The notes below the pieces were generated by a model that worked only from the letters and a program-made list of their open reading frames with translations, did not search any database and was not told the DNA's origin. This document shows, piece after piece, positions 34,330 through 45,893 of a DNA stretch of 64,000 nucleotides. Positions within the stretch are counted from its first letter, which is position 1. Each line of letters starts with the position of its first letter. Both the position numbers and the translations under genes were made by a program. The stretch is from Dipteris shenzhenensis (lineage: Eukaryota; Polypodiophyta; Polypodiopsida; Gleicheniales), in assembly GCA_047967505.1 (NCBI GenBank), contig CM106538.1, one strand, 5' to 3'.

Positions 34330-35720
34330 TGAAGAAGGCAATTGATACTAAGTCAATTTACAAGCTAAAACAAAATCTAATACCTCAATAGACTGTTTCA
34401 AGGAAAGTCTTGCTCTAAAGGGTAATGAACAACAAAAGGCTATTGACTTTGAGGAGACCAGTATGGTAGGCCATCATGGCTAGAATGTACATCAATTGGC
34501 CATAAAGACCACTTTCTTGCACATAGATTTTCATGAGGAGGTATACATATCTTTGCCTGGTGGTTTTGTGCAAAAGGGACATGAACGTAAGGTGTGTCAA
34601 GTGAAAAAAACTCTATATGGTCTTAAACAAGCACCTAGATCATGGTACTAAAAGACACACACATATCTTATTGTACATGGCTTCTACAACAGTTAGACTA
34701 AAAGTACCCTCTATGTCAGAAAGACGAGATGGATTCTTGGCCATCATACTTTACACACTCATGACATGCTACTCTCACAAGACCCCATGAGCAAGAAAGT
34801 ACTACCATCAAGGCTAAATCTCATGATTCATTTGAGATGAGTGATTTGAGCCTATCACATTTCTATTTGGGGGTATGATTTTCATAGTGAGTAGATGGTA
34901 TTATCACGATCCACACTAAATATATACAGAAACTACTCCAAAGGTTTTTCTTTGAGTAGTGCAAGCGAGTTGCCATACTTATGGAGATAGATATGAGGTT
35001 TAGTATTAAGGACTCAAGAGAACCAATTGACTAGACTTTATACTAGCATGCTATGGGACTCTTGAGGGCCTAAGAAACCCATTTGATTAGACTTTATACA
35101 TGTAGGCTATGGGCTATTTGATTTAATTATGCAATACAAGGATGGACATTCAGTATGGGGTGTCATAGTTGAGGAAATTTATGCATAGGACACAGAGTAA
35201 GCACAAGTAGGCTATGAACACCTTGGTTTGCTCTATCCCAGAGCGTTCATACATAGCTGCATGAAATTTGTGACTCAGATTGGGCAGGCTAGCGTGTGTC
35301 CACTCTTCTTGGATAGTTCAAGCATTTACTTGTTGAGCAAGAAGCAACCTTTAGTGACTAGTTCTAGATGTGAGGCTAAGTACAGGGCCACATTCAAAGC
35401 TATTGTGGAGTGTATACAGATCAGATAGTTATATGCTAATTTGGATATGGGATAGTCATACACTACTTTTATCTTTCTAACACTAAAAAGTGCTTTGGTA
35501 CTTGTAAAGAATCCTATATTTTATGCTTGTAGAAAGAATATTAAGGTACACTATCATTATGTAAGAGAAAGATTGTCTATAGGAGGGACTAGCATGATCT
35601 ATGTGCCTACACATGATAATAGATATATTCACCAAGGCATGGCCTCATGAAAAGTTTTGAAGGCTTTCCCAGATTTTAAACGTACAACCTTTTGATGATT
35701 GATGTTACATCTTCCTTGTA
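34330..35720 (+). pseudogene. Copia RT-RNase H relic (different family, plus strand)
   Basis: Conceptual plus-strand pieces: KTTFLHIDFHEEVYISLPGG and KKTLYGLKQAPRSWY (about 34505-34650, reverse transcriptase), SKKQPLVTSSRCEAKYRA and ECIQIR (35340-35428, RNase H), then ALVLVKNPIFYA and HYHYVRERLS (about 35490-35580). The catalytic Y-V-D-D block is not recognisable. Stops are frequent. Orientation is opposite to copies 1-3, and the sequence is not from that family. Confidence 0.82.
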
Positions 35721-35768
35721 CTTCATCACCATACCTCTCCAGGGGGTTGTGAAATCTCATGATGGGAG

Positions 35769-35988
35769 TGTTGGATGATCATGTAGAGTTGGGGCACTTT
35801 TTCCTCCAACTGGTGGAGGTTTTCTCCCCCTGCCTAGTTTGTGCTTGGTAAGCACAAGATGTGCTAAGGGGTGTGCCTACAACACACAACTCTATCCATA
35901 TTGTACTTTTGTGTGGTGTGATAGCTTCTTGTCTCACTGTTGTATCCATCTCAGCTTTGTGTCTTCTTAGGTATCCTTACATCCAACA
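35769..35988 (+). repeat. 3' LTR of the 34330 copia relic
   Basis: 220 bp beginning TGTTGGATG and ending CATCCAACA, an inverted terminal match typical of copia LTRs. It sits directly downstream of the RNase H relic, with a purine-rich stretch (ATGATGGGAG) just before it. No 5' partner LTR was found. Confidence 0.72.
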
Positions 35989-37750
35989 CCAACATAAAGA
36001 CCTATAAGCCATGGCATATCTCACTCTAAACAATTAACCTTTGGAAAGGTGGGACATTTGATATGGAAAGCTACATGAGATGATAGATAATAGTTTAGGG
36101 GTTTGAGAGGGATGAGGTGATTCTCATTAGAACTCCCATAATTTTAGCAATACTCCTAAAACTAATATTGATGATTACTATACTTCTTATACTAATATTT
36201 TAGCAGTACTCTTTATACTAATACTGATGATCTCTTATAATAGGATTTTTTATGATTGTACTAATGCCTACATTTTAGCAAAAAAATCGATAGAGAAGAG
36301 GGTTGAAAACCCTATGTCACCACAAATTATTGTTTTGTATGGCTAATGTAAACCAACAACATTTACAAGTCTGCTAAAAAATATGAAATTGCATTTAATG
36401 TATCCGAATAAATGCCAATCAAAAAATGTCTAGGGTACGAATACTATTTTTCTTAATCCTATTTCAATTGGAGGCTTGAAACATTTGAAAATAAAAAATC
36501 AAATCTATTTGTTTGGAACATGAACCTTTGAAAATACCCTAGCATGTGGGATTGTTAAAATTTATGAATTTTCAAATAATCTTGCTATTGCAGTTCAATA
36601 CCAAACTTTGAAAAATCCTCTTATGTGAAGTAGCTTGTGCTTGCTTACATTCATATTGACCGTTCTTTCACTCTACTATCTTTACTTCATGCTCCACCTA
36701 TATCTTAGATCATCTGTTAGGAGGTTTAAAGATGATCATGTCTAAAAAGTTTGAAGCAAATAGTTGAACTTAAAAAATAAGAAGACATTCCTCGAAGTTA
36801 CATTAATAAGAGACATTAGGACAATCCCTTTGCTCCTTTGTAATTACAAACTCTTTGTTTTCATAGTTTGAGTACAATCAAACTTACCTAAGGGTTTCCC
36901 TATTGCACCTAAGTTTTTGATGGAAGTGATCAACTTGTAGTTTGTGGCATCTAGTTTTTTAGTGTTGATGGTGCATTCTCAACTATTAATCATGATCGTG
37001 ATAAAACATATGTGAAAGCTATATACATAAGTTTTGCTATGCAAAGACTAGGAATTAAATTCATGACCACACGCTTGTGTGCTTATATAAGCTCCAAGTA
37101 GAATAAAAACCAGAACCTATTCCATCTATTGACCTCTCTCCTCTCTATTTTGAAAGAGAACCCTCCAGTGTCACAAAGAACACACTTTATTATTTTATTT
37201 TATTAAAAAAAAAAAGAACCTGTAAACCATATACAACCTGTAATGTTTTTATTTTCGCGAGTAAAAAATATTCTCTCAATTTTGTAAAATTTGTAAATTT
37301 TTAGGCAATTTAGTTATATTTTAGCTTTAAAATCTACAAATTCTTTTGTAATTTATTGAGAAAAATGTTTTCTTCTCTTTTAATGGCACCCCTTAGCCTC
37401 CCCCCTTCATTCTCCTTCCCTCTTTCACTTAATGTGCAAGTCTCTCCCTTTGCCTCCCCCATGAGTCGACAATTAATGTTCATGGCCTACTCTCCCCTCC
37501 CCTTGTCCCTTTATTCCATCTATTGTTATCTTGCCTCTCTTTCTTGGAGCATGCCCTTCCAATGGCCCTTCACTTAATGCACACATCTCTAAATGTTGAC
37601 GTCCCTCCCTTGTCCCTTTATTCCATCTTCCCTTTAGTTTAGTCCTTTCACCCTTATCCTCTCTCCACAACTAATAGTAATTTGATAATTTTTGCCCTCT
37701 TCCCTTTCACCCTCATCCTCTCTCCACAACTGAATAGTGATTGATTTTCT
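35989..37750. other. AT-rich DNA, no gene recognised
   Basis: Contains a run of A at about 37202-37216 and a local direct repeat (CATCCTCTCTCCACAACT-like, near 37655 and 37715). No credible coding frame. Confidence 0.45.
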
Positions 37751-38388
37751 CCGTTAGATAGTTTGTCATTGTGGAAATTTAGACTCAAAAGGATGTGGAA
37801 GTTCACTCCTTCCTTAGATGAATTTACTACTTTGGAGAGTTATTGTTGGTAAACTTCTTGTTAGAGCAAGGATAACCAAATGGAATCCTAATGTTGGCTC
37901 AGTATGCCTATTCTGCAATGCTGGGAGGGAGAATCACATGCATCTTTTTTGGGACTGTTTCTTCACTTTGGAAGTCTGAAGGGAGATTGTTAAAAGTCTG
38001 AGCAGAGCACAAATCCATGCTAAACTTAAGTGGACAATGGCGCTCTTAGGGGGTAAGAGAAGCTTGAGTGATCCCATTTGTGTACTATGGCAAGTGGTCA
38101 AAGGTTTTGTGATTTTGTGATTATGCATGTGTGGAAACATAGGAATGACTTGGTTTTCTATAGACCTCACCTTGGGAGGTTGCTGGTTGGTGTTATTATA
38201 GAGGGCATTAAAAGAGTTGTACAGTTTTTTAGTAGGAAAAAACGAGGCCTTCAAGGCTCTAGGGAAGATTTGGAACTAGATGCCTTGGCCTCTTGTACAA
38301 GAGGGAGTTGGTCTTTCTCCTTTCTTGTATATTTCTCTTTTCTTCTTAATACAATTTTGGAGAGGTTACCCCAAAAAAAAAAACACTA
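37751..38388 (+). mobile_element. 5'-truncated LINE with poly(A) tail
   Basis: The plus strand encodes a zf-RVT end in shifted frames (VRARITKWNPNVGSVCLFC, ENHMHLFWDC, then LMHVWKHRNDLVF-like) and ends in a run of 11-12 A at 38372-38383. AATAGTGATT occurs on both sides (37733-37742 and 38389-38398) and is the likely target-site duplication. Only about 640 bp of the element remains, the usual result of incomplete reverse transcription. Confidence 0.8.
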
Positions 38389-38430
38389 AATAGTGATTTG
38401 ATATTTTTTGTCTGGAGTAGGGGTCATAAT

Positions 38431-38592
38431 CCCTTCTTTTTTTAAAAAAATACTCACCCACCCAACTCACACACCCCGTTGAGGCTATCGAGGAGCATCC
38501 TGCCCTGCCTCTACCGTCAAGGGAATCGAACAAGGGCCGCTGCCCTGGTAGGCTGCCAAGCAGCCCTTCCAGTGGGCTGCCGCAGCTTCTTC
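38431..38592 (-). mobile_element. tRNA-derived SINE with exact 13-bp target duplication
   Basis: TAGGGGTCATAAT occurs exactly at 38418-38430 and 38593-38605. The 162 bp between them, read on the minus strand, begin AAGAAGCTGCGG. They show a box-A-like CAGCCCACTGG, then a box-B match TGTTCGATTCC about 40 nt later, and end with an A-rich tail. Internal Pol III boxes plus a tail and a duplication define a SINE. These elements are copied by LINE enzymes, and LINE copies lie on both sides. Confidence 0.85.
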
Positions 38593-38605
38593 TAGGGGTC
38601 ATAAT

Positions 38606-39232
38606 TCCATTGCTCTATTGCAAAGCGTGAATCATAGTTGTCTTGGCCACTTGAGGAGGCGGTTACAATCTATAAGCGTAGGCGGCGGAAAACGTGTGAG
38701 AACCCCCGGACACCCCTGCTTAAACGCTGCTAGCAGAGTCAGCTGACGGCGGATAAATATGTCTATTTAAAAATATATATTAAAAGCGATGGGCGATGCC
38801 GCGATTTCCATTGGATAAAGGGCAAATATAAACCTGACGTGTCAGGTACGTGTCTGAACGGAAGGGCGGGACACGTCTCCAAAGGATAGATGCCACGTGT
38901 TGTGGGCGCAAGTTGATGGCCGCAAAACCCAGGGGGCCCAAGTTCCAACTTCCAAGTGCCTGCGGAAGGACCACAAGTTGAAAGGCCGGAAATGGATATT
39001 TTTTTCCCCTGCTCAGCTGGCCGTCCCAGTCACCTCAAACTTTCGCGTCAGTCTCCCAGCACTCATCAGAACCGCCCGCCTACGTGGCGACGCCGTCTAC
39101 TCCAGTCAGTTGCAAGCCCGCCACGTCAGTTTTGGCATAGAATTTAGTGTTGCATTTAAGAGCCTTTCCACACAGGAGAGCCGCGGTTTGCAAACCAGGT
39201 GGACTTAAGATGTCAAACTGGGTCCATGATTT
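38606..39232. other. GC-rich segment with clustered ACGT motifs
   Basis: Unlike its AT-rich surroundings, this stretch is GC-rich. It has ACGT cores at 38837, 38848, 38873 and 38895 (the last a full CACGTG), and further at 39082 and 39123. No credible coding frame. It resembles a plant promoter (G-box/ABRE type), but no gene follows on either side. Confidence 0.45.
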
Positions 39233-39392
39233 AGAGCATGCTCACGCCCGAGAGGTGGTTTGTAAACTGGTTTTGGAGGGAAAACCTGGTTATTGCTGCT
39301 TGAGCCCTTCAACCTTGCTCTTGGGTAGGCGCTAGCCAAAAAACCAGATGCCGACAGGGACAGCTTGGTTGTAAACCTCATGAACATGCTCT
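39233..39392. repeat. Possible small inverted-repeat element
   Basis: AGAGCATGCTCA near 39233 and its imperfect complement TGAACATGCTCT near 39381 could be terminal inverted repeats of a 160-bp MITE. No matching target duplication is seen. An inner portion (TTTGGAGGGAAAACCTGG, about 39273) recurs diverged at 39477. Confidence 0.35.
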
Positions 39393-39574
39393 TAGTAAGT
39401 AATTGGTAGTAATAACTACTTCTGCCCGATATTGATTTGACAGATGCTTCTCAATGCTCAATGTAGCATTAATGTATTTGGAGGGAAAACATGGTTGTTG
39501 CTTGCGCTTGAACATTCAGCAATTGGACGGACGCTGCTTCAGAGAGACTCCAATCCCCCAAGGGGGCCTCTAAT

Positions 39575-41140
39575 TCGCATGGTTCAAAGACCGGATTAAA
39601 GACAAACTGAAATGCTGGCATGGACTGCAAAATGCTAGGGCACTCATCATCAAGCATGTCTGATGTGCCATGACGACGTACGTTGCTACTGTGTGGATGT
39701 TTAGGCGCACGCAGTGGCGAGAAATTGAAAGATTGTTCCGTGCATTCCTGTGGGCTGAGGAGAGCGGTAGACGCAGAATGCAATATATTCCTTGGACCGA
39801 ATTCAAGTGCCCCAAACAGCAAGGGGTCTCGGCATACTTGATGTCGGCATCAAAAATATCTCCCTCATTAGTAAAGTGGCTTCCTTGCCTCTTTAAGGAT
39901 TCTGATCCGTGGATGGAGGTAGCTAGGTGGTTCATTGAGAAAGGGATGAGTCCTAAGGTTGGGGCGTGGAAAGGGCTCCCTTGGTTCGCCAGGTTGTTTT
40001 CAGACTTCCCTCTTCAGGTTAAAGGTTCTGACCTAATGGCTGGATTGGTTTCAGGCTGGAGGACAGTAATCGACAAGTGTTCATGGAGGAATCTAGGAGG
40101 GCTTAAAGGGGATGCAGGGCTTAGTGAAAGTATCTGGTGGAGCAAGGCTGTAATGTGTAACGGAGCTTCGTTGGCATATTTGAATTTGAGGTGCGCATGT
40201 AACATTTTCAGAAAAGGGCTAGGATCCTGGTCCCAAATCTGGGACCCCAAGAGGGGTAACTAGATCTCGCTAGTGGACATTTGATGCAATTTCCATTTGA
40301 CAACTCAGGAGACCGCTTTGATGCATTTAGTGCTGTTAAGAATCCGAGAAGAGTGTCCTGCTAACTGTATAGATTCTCCAGGTATGCGACTGATGCAGTG
40401 GCACCGCGCTAAGGAAGATCTCTGCCAAACCGGTTTGGAGTCTGAATAAAAGTGGGGCCTCCGTCGCGCCCATGGGTGGTGGCGTAGCAGCTTCAAGGAA
40501 GTATGGCAAACCTGTTGTGTGGGCAAGTTCACCTTCATCCTTTGGAAGTTCGTAAATCCATGGCTGTCGGCCAGACGCAAGCTAGCAAAAATCTTCCAAG
40601 TCTCCCCCCTGTGTGCTTTGTGTGGTCACGCGGTGGAATCGGTACAGCACCTAATGTGGCAATGCTCGGTCGCCAGAGGGTGTTGGAAGAAAGTCAAGAA
40701 AGCTGTGAGGGATGCTGGCTTGATGACTAAATTTTGTCTGGTCAATAACTAGAAGTTGGGTCTGCTGGGGGACTCTACTGGACTACCCTCCACGTTGTAG
40801 GCTTGCTAGCCTTTTATTCGAGGAGCTGTTTGCTGGTCGATTTGGGCAACCAGGAACCAAGCTGTGTTTAGGAAAGACCTTGCCCGGGGGTATGGAGAGG
40901 GGATGATCTTGGGCATTGTTAAGTCATCTAGTTCGACCTCGTCGAGATTCTAGGACAGTCTCAGTCTCTCTAGAGAGCCAATGCCTGGGTGATCTAGCCT
41001 GGTGCTTGAGTCAATCTTGAACTGAGTTCTCTCTACTCTGGGAGTGTAGGCCTAGGGCTCTGCTCCCACAGTCGGCCATTTTTTGTCGTGTTAATATATT
41101 CGACGCTCTTTCTTTTATTTGACTTTTTTTAAAAATTAGT
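39575..41140 (+). mobile_element. 5'-truncated LINE: RT end, zf-RVT and tail
   Basis: Plus-strand frames: FKDRIKDKLKCWHGLQNA (about 39578), YVATVWMFRRTQWREIERLF (39680), WFARLFSDFPLQVKGSDLM (about 39985), then the zinc-binding part 40519-40752 with ARRKLAKIFQVSPLCALCGH and VQHLMWQCSVARGCW (CX2C...HX4C intact). The tail has TTAATATATTCG near 41092, shared with the minus-strand fragment at 10860-12148. Frameshifts are present, so it is inactive. Confidence 0.85.
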
Positions 41141-42190
41141 GGATGTTTAAGCATCACAATGCAAGCAAGCAATTAAGTAGCATCAAATAACTAGCAATGG
41201 ATTCTCAAACCACTTAATGTGATAGATACGTTCAAGGAGAGATCTACATGATCATGAACATTGTAGGGTTTGCATGAAGAGAAGTGCATTGAAAAAAAAT
41301 TCCACCAAGCTTTACATTAAAGAGTCGCGATAAAGGGGATTCTTGCTGTTCTTGACAAGCTAGGGATTGATTGTATCTCTCCGCCTGTGCCCGTTTTTTG
41401 TTTCTTTGTGGAGTTGGTGGGATGGAGATTCCTATCCCACCTCTGCTATGATAGCCTTTTCACCGTTTTGAATGAAATGCATTATTGTTTTATGGTAAAG
41501 AGCCATCAATAAATTGACCTCAAGAGCGCATGATTGTTGGTAGCTTGCAATCTTTATAATTACCTACAATTCATGGAAGCGAGCAAGAATTACTGTTGAG
41601 GTAAGACGGTCAGTTAGCATGTTTGGCGATTGAAATGTCGTGTAGATCTCATAAGTGGAGCCTCTGACGTTTTTCGTCATGGATTTTGTACACCACAGTC
41701 AATGCTACATCAATGACTGAACCAGGAACTATAATAGTAAGAACCATTTTGGCTTAGCAAAGACAAATTTGAGACGAATGGGCTCTATGCAATGTTCAAC
41801 GATACAAAAACTTTCAATTTGAACATTTCAAAGGTTGGAATTGAAATTTTGTAGGTTTTGAGCAACTAATTCCTTAAAACTTGCAGGCTTTAAAACCTTC
41901 CATTTTCAAATTTGAAGGTTAATTTCCAAAATTTGCCATGCACAAGTGAACAGTGGCTCTGTGTTCAAAAGCATTCTACAATCGAGCAGGAAAAAAAGAA
42001 CAAATTGGGCAGCCGTTTCGGTAGTAATAAAACTTGCAATGTCATGTCAAAAGTCACTCTGATCGTCTGTACAGGCAGGCCATCCCGAGTATGATGTTAG
42101 CATATGGGGCAGTTAACAAAATTTGCAGACTTGATCGTCTTCAGTACTGCAGATCAGGAACCAAACAAGGCATTTGGGTTCACATAATAC
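41141..42190. other. No recognised gene
   Basis: Only short frames. A stretch at 41370-41500 reads like a plant retroelement tail (ending ATGAAATGCATTATTGTTTTATGG) but carries no coding remnant. Confidence 0.4.
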
Positions 42191-42196
42191 ACACAT

Positions 42197-42660
42197 TTCC
42201 TTGAAGAATCAACACTCCAGTAACCGTTGAAGCTCAAAGATATTCAATCTTTCCTTGAAGAATCAACACTATCCTGAAATCGTTGCAGTCATGGAGGAGT
42301 TGATTGAATCTCATTGAAGAAATTGAATCTTTCCTCGAAGAATCGACAGTTTCGTGGAACAGTTCAAGCTCATTGAGGAGTTGATTGAATCTCATTTAAG
42401 GTATTCAATCGTTCCTTGAAGAACCAACACTTTCCTGGGACCATGAAGCTCATTGAGGAGTTGATTGAATCTCATTGAGAAAATTCAATCTTTCCGTGAA
42501 GAATCAACACTTTCCTGGAACCGTTGAAGCTCATTGAGGAATTGATTGAATCTCGTTGAAGAAATTCAATCTTTCCTTGAAGAATTAAAACTTTCCTCGA
42601 ACCGTTGAAGCTCATGGAGGATGATTGAATCTCATTGAAGATATCCAATTCCTGGAACGG
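42197..42660 (-). repeat. 81-bp tandem repeat with internal hairpins, next to PEAPOD stop
   Basis: GATTGAATCTCATTGAAG-type units begin at 42302, 42383, 42463, 42544 and 42623, a period of 79-81 bp, with a partial copy to the left. Most units contain GATTGAAT followed about 12 nt later by ATTCAATC, so each can fold. The array ends 15 bp from the PEAPOD stop codon and so probably lies in its 3' untranslated region. Confidence 0.88.
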
Positions 42661-42674
42661 AATTGTAGATCATC

Positions 42675-45600
42675 CTAGCTGTTGGAGTTCTGCAGCGATG
42701 GGGAAGATGATAACTCCACTCCTGGTGAAGATGGCTTGTCTTGGACGACGCCAGCACCTTGCTTCTCGCTTGATCTTCTTCCTGGAGATGTGCCATGCTC
42801 ATTGGAGCTCGTCTGTCGAGGAGTATGTGGTGGCCTAGTCGGGGAAGACGACTCGCTTCCGCTGGATTGTGTGAGGATGTGCCCCTGAGCTGATGATGAA
42901 GAACATGGCAGAGAATAAGGAAAGCCAGACGATGATTGAGGCCCTTCGTTCATGTTTGTGATCCGACTTCCTACAACCAACTGAAGGGGCATTTCACTTG
43001 CCAGCTTCCTCGACTTCGCGTGAGGAGCTCTCAGTCGACACCTGCATCCCAGTATCCAACCGTCATCACCAATCTAACCCATGGAATCTCGATCAACAAC
43101 AGCAAACCCAGTATCAACGGGCGCCACCTCTCTACCTGTCTTTTCTTTTCTCCAGAAATCGCTGCAGACATGCTTTCCTAGAAGGTTGATGTTCTGTTTG
43201 GTAACAGGAGGGAAGCAACAAATGATTAGCAAGCATTCAAGTTCGGAGCCAAACTCCCTCTATACGCCACAAGAGAGAAACGCTATCGAAAATACCCGGC
43301 TCTGCCGCCCGTGAGGATTGTTGTATATACAGGGATGGGGAAGTTGAAGCCATAGGAGGCGCTGTGGACACAAGAGAACTGAGCATGATGTTTGGCGTAG
43401 GCAGAACGCTTGGTGTATGAGCTGGTGGCACAATTGCAAGATCAATAGACGATTTGATACTCCAGTAAGGAGAAGGCCTAGAAGAATCGCCACTCGCAGC
43501 TAGCTGCATTATGGCCTCCGCCTGCAACGACAGCAAGGAGATGCGATGCGATGAGGATCTCTATAGACTTTACGAGAAAAACTTTCAATCCTCCTGAATC
43601 CGAGAGGCTCACCTTATCTGCGGGCACATCATCATACACATTCACTATCCCCGAATAGAATATAGTCAGCTGTGCAGATGGTTGCTTCCTCGCGCTACAT
43701 TTACAAAATGCAACATCAATGAGCGAGAAAAGTCCGTATGCTTGTTGGGTTTACTTAGCTAAATTGTATCAATCATTGATCGCCTACCGGACTGCTTGCA
43801 TGTACTGGGAACATGTCGGAGAGGTAATACGACTCTCGTTCACATCAGGGTGAAAAGGCCTGCAGAAATCGATGCTTGCAGGGCATACATTTGATGGTAC
43901 GCCAGTTGTAAATTGAAGAAAGGATGGTATCGATGAGCTAGGACCTGTAGATTGCACAGGAATTCCATTGGTATCAGCTCCGAACAAATTGGCCGGATGA
44001 TCGTGAGCTGATTGCTTCGTTATATGTAAATCGTGTCTGCCGTGTCTGTCAAGTATCCTCTCAGATCTTGCACAGAGCTCTTGGACCCTTTCATCTGCAA
44101 CCTGTAGTGATCACTACTGGTCAGTGGGAAAGATGACCGCATAACGTACTTAGTTTTAGTCTTTGCAACTGAGGCGAAGTCAAGGGTTGAGGACTAATAT
44201 AATATCAAAGAGTGCAGAAGGTTTATCACGCCGTACCTCAATGAGCAAAATCTGTACTCGATTTTTTTCAGAATGCCACACGAGATCAATCGATGCAATG
44301 AGAGTAGAGATCCTCACATGATTATGAAAAGGCAAAGAGTGCTGCTGGCGATGAAAGGGAGACGGCTGCAAGCTGTAAGCTGGTGAAGAAGATTGCTGTC
44401 CGACAGTGGGCGGTGGATGTTGCTGGGTGTAGGAAGGCAAAGGAGGTTGTTGTTGATGCGTGAATTCCTTGGACAAGAAATGCTCTCTCTGTGGTGGAAT
44501 TTTCTCCTGTCTGTGAGCCGCTTGATCAGAAGAAGCACAAGATTTCTTCGAGCCATTAGTTCCATTTGCTTTCCTCTCCTCGTCAGACTTCGTATCAAAC
44601 AGCCCCTTGAGGGAGAGCACTTGTTGTATTGCCTGTGATTTGTTCCAAGATGGTCGTCTCATTCCTGAAATTTGAAAGTACAAACGAATCTTTAATCTCT
44701 CTACAGCAATAGATGATTCCACTACCTCCCCTATGAGCAACTCAAGGAAACAGCTCTAAAGCTCTGGATAGTGATTCTCGAGGTATAAGCTCAGAACTGG
44801 ATTAGTAACTGTTTTTGAGAGGCGATTAGTACCCTGTACATGAAACAATGCACCATATATTTGAAGAATCAGGACATAGGTGCAAGCTGTAATGTTGCCT
44901 CAAGCACGTATATGCGCTATAATCTCGCCTGAAATCTCTTATTGCTTCATTTAAACAGTTCTAACACAGTGGATAGTCATTCTTGAATCTTGAGGTATAA
45001 GCTCAGAACGAATTAAAAATGAGCTGAGGCCAGATTGCAACTTACACATGAAAACAATGCACCTTTTATTTGATTCATGGCTTCATTTTTTTAACAGTTC
45101 TAACACAGCGGATAGAAATTCTTGAGGTATAAGCCCATAAGGGATTACGAATGAGCTGAGGCCAGATTGCAACTTATACAAGAAAACAATGCGCCTTTTT
45201 ATTTGAAGAATCAGGACACTTGCTATCATTAAACCTTTATGCAATTTTGCCTCAAATCACGTATTGCTTCAGCTAAAATCGGTCAAGCATGAGCTCAAAT
45301 CTCAACTCAATTTCGCCTCTCAAGGCCCTAAATCTATCAGTAACTCGTTCTCTACACCCTTCACTTGAAGCTTTCCATGGAAACCAAATGTGTATGAATA
45401 CATGATACTCAAAGAGAAAAAGATGCATACCCTTGTTTAGAAGCTTACCTTTCTCTTTTAGATAACGCCGGCAGTCTTCTCTAGTCAACTGCAGAATGTC
45501 CTCCTCTGTTAGCTCTTCTAGCGGCTTATCTAAGGGTGTCCTCTCTACAGAAGCCGAAGGATTAGAAGAGCCTCGCTCGACTCTGGTCTCTTCACCGCCA

Positions 45601-45893
45601 CTACCCAATGAGACCGTAGCATCCTTTGGCTTCGGGTGGACATTTAGCCTACCCGCTGTGTTGACGACGTTCTGCTCGCGCACTGTGAGATTGTGATCAC
45701 TTGTTGGGGACAATTCCCCTGGTGTTCCAGCTCCGCTTGCATGCGCAGGCCAGACACCTGTGGCAGCTTGGAACGTGGGCATCATCGAAGCAGTTGGCTC
45801 CAAAACTCTTGCGCGATGATCGTCCAAAGTCGTTTCAACTTGGCCCCCTTGAGGCCCCAGGAAGTCCATGGCAACAATGGGTGCTCTCGCCAT
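42675..45893 (-). CDS. PPD: PEAPOD-type TIFY transcriptional regulator, seven exons
   Basis: Exons (minus): 45893-45449, 44664-44318, 44101-43788, 43694-43613, 43521-43296, 43193-43136, 43041-42675. All introns are GT-AG and all phases agree, giving 612 aa. An alternative in-phase donor for exon 2 lies at 44237/44236. The PPD domain spans exons 1-2 (about residues 119-172; LEELTEEDILQLTREDCRR, then GMRRPSWNKSQAIQQVL). The TIFY motif is in exon 4 (QLTIFYSGIVNVYDD, about residues 377-391), and a Jas-like motif in exon 6 (SRKACLQRFLEKRKDR, about 476-491). The LPIARR degron of true JAZ proteins is absent, as in PEAPODs. In Arabidopsis these nuclear proteins bind NINJA/TOPLESS and restrain meristemoid division and leaf size. 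The protein is longer than usual owing to Ser/Pro/Gln-rich linkers and a Ser-rich tail. Confidence 0.93.
44755..45290 (-). repeat. Tandem repeats within PEAPOD intron 1
   Basis: Three diverged copies of a 130-210 bp unit. Markers are GAGGTATAAGCTCAGAAC (44779, 44991; changed at 45124), AACAATGCACCTTTTATTTGA-like stretches near 44845, 45055 and 45187, and ACAGTTCTAACACAG near 44956 and 45095. They account for most of the 784-bp intron; the other introns are 57-216 bp. Confidence 0.8.

Noticed and set aside
42682-42888. Plus-strand frame opposite PEAPOD exon 7
   Set aside because: Antisense to the Ser-rich PEAPOD tail, which the splice-consistent gene model explains.
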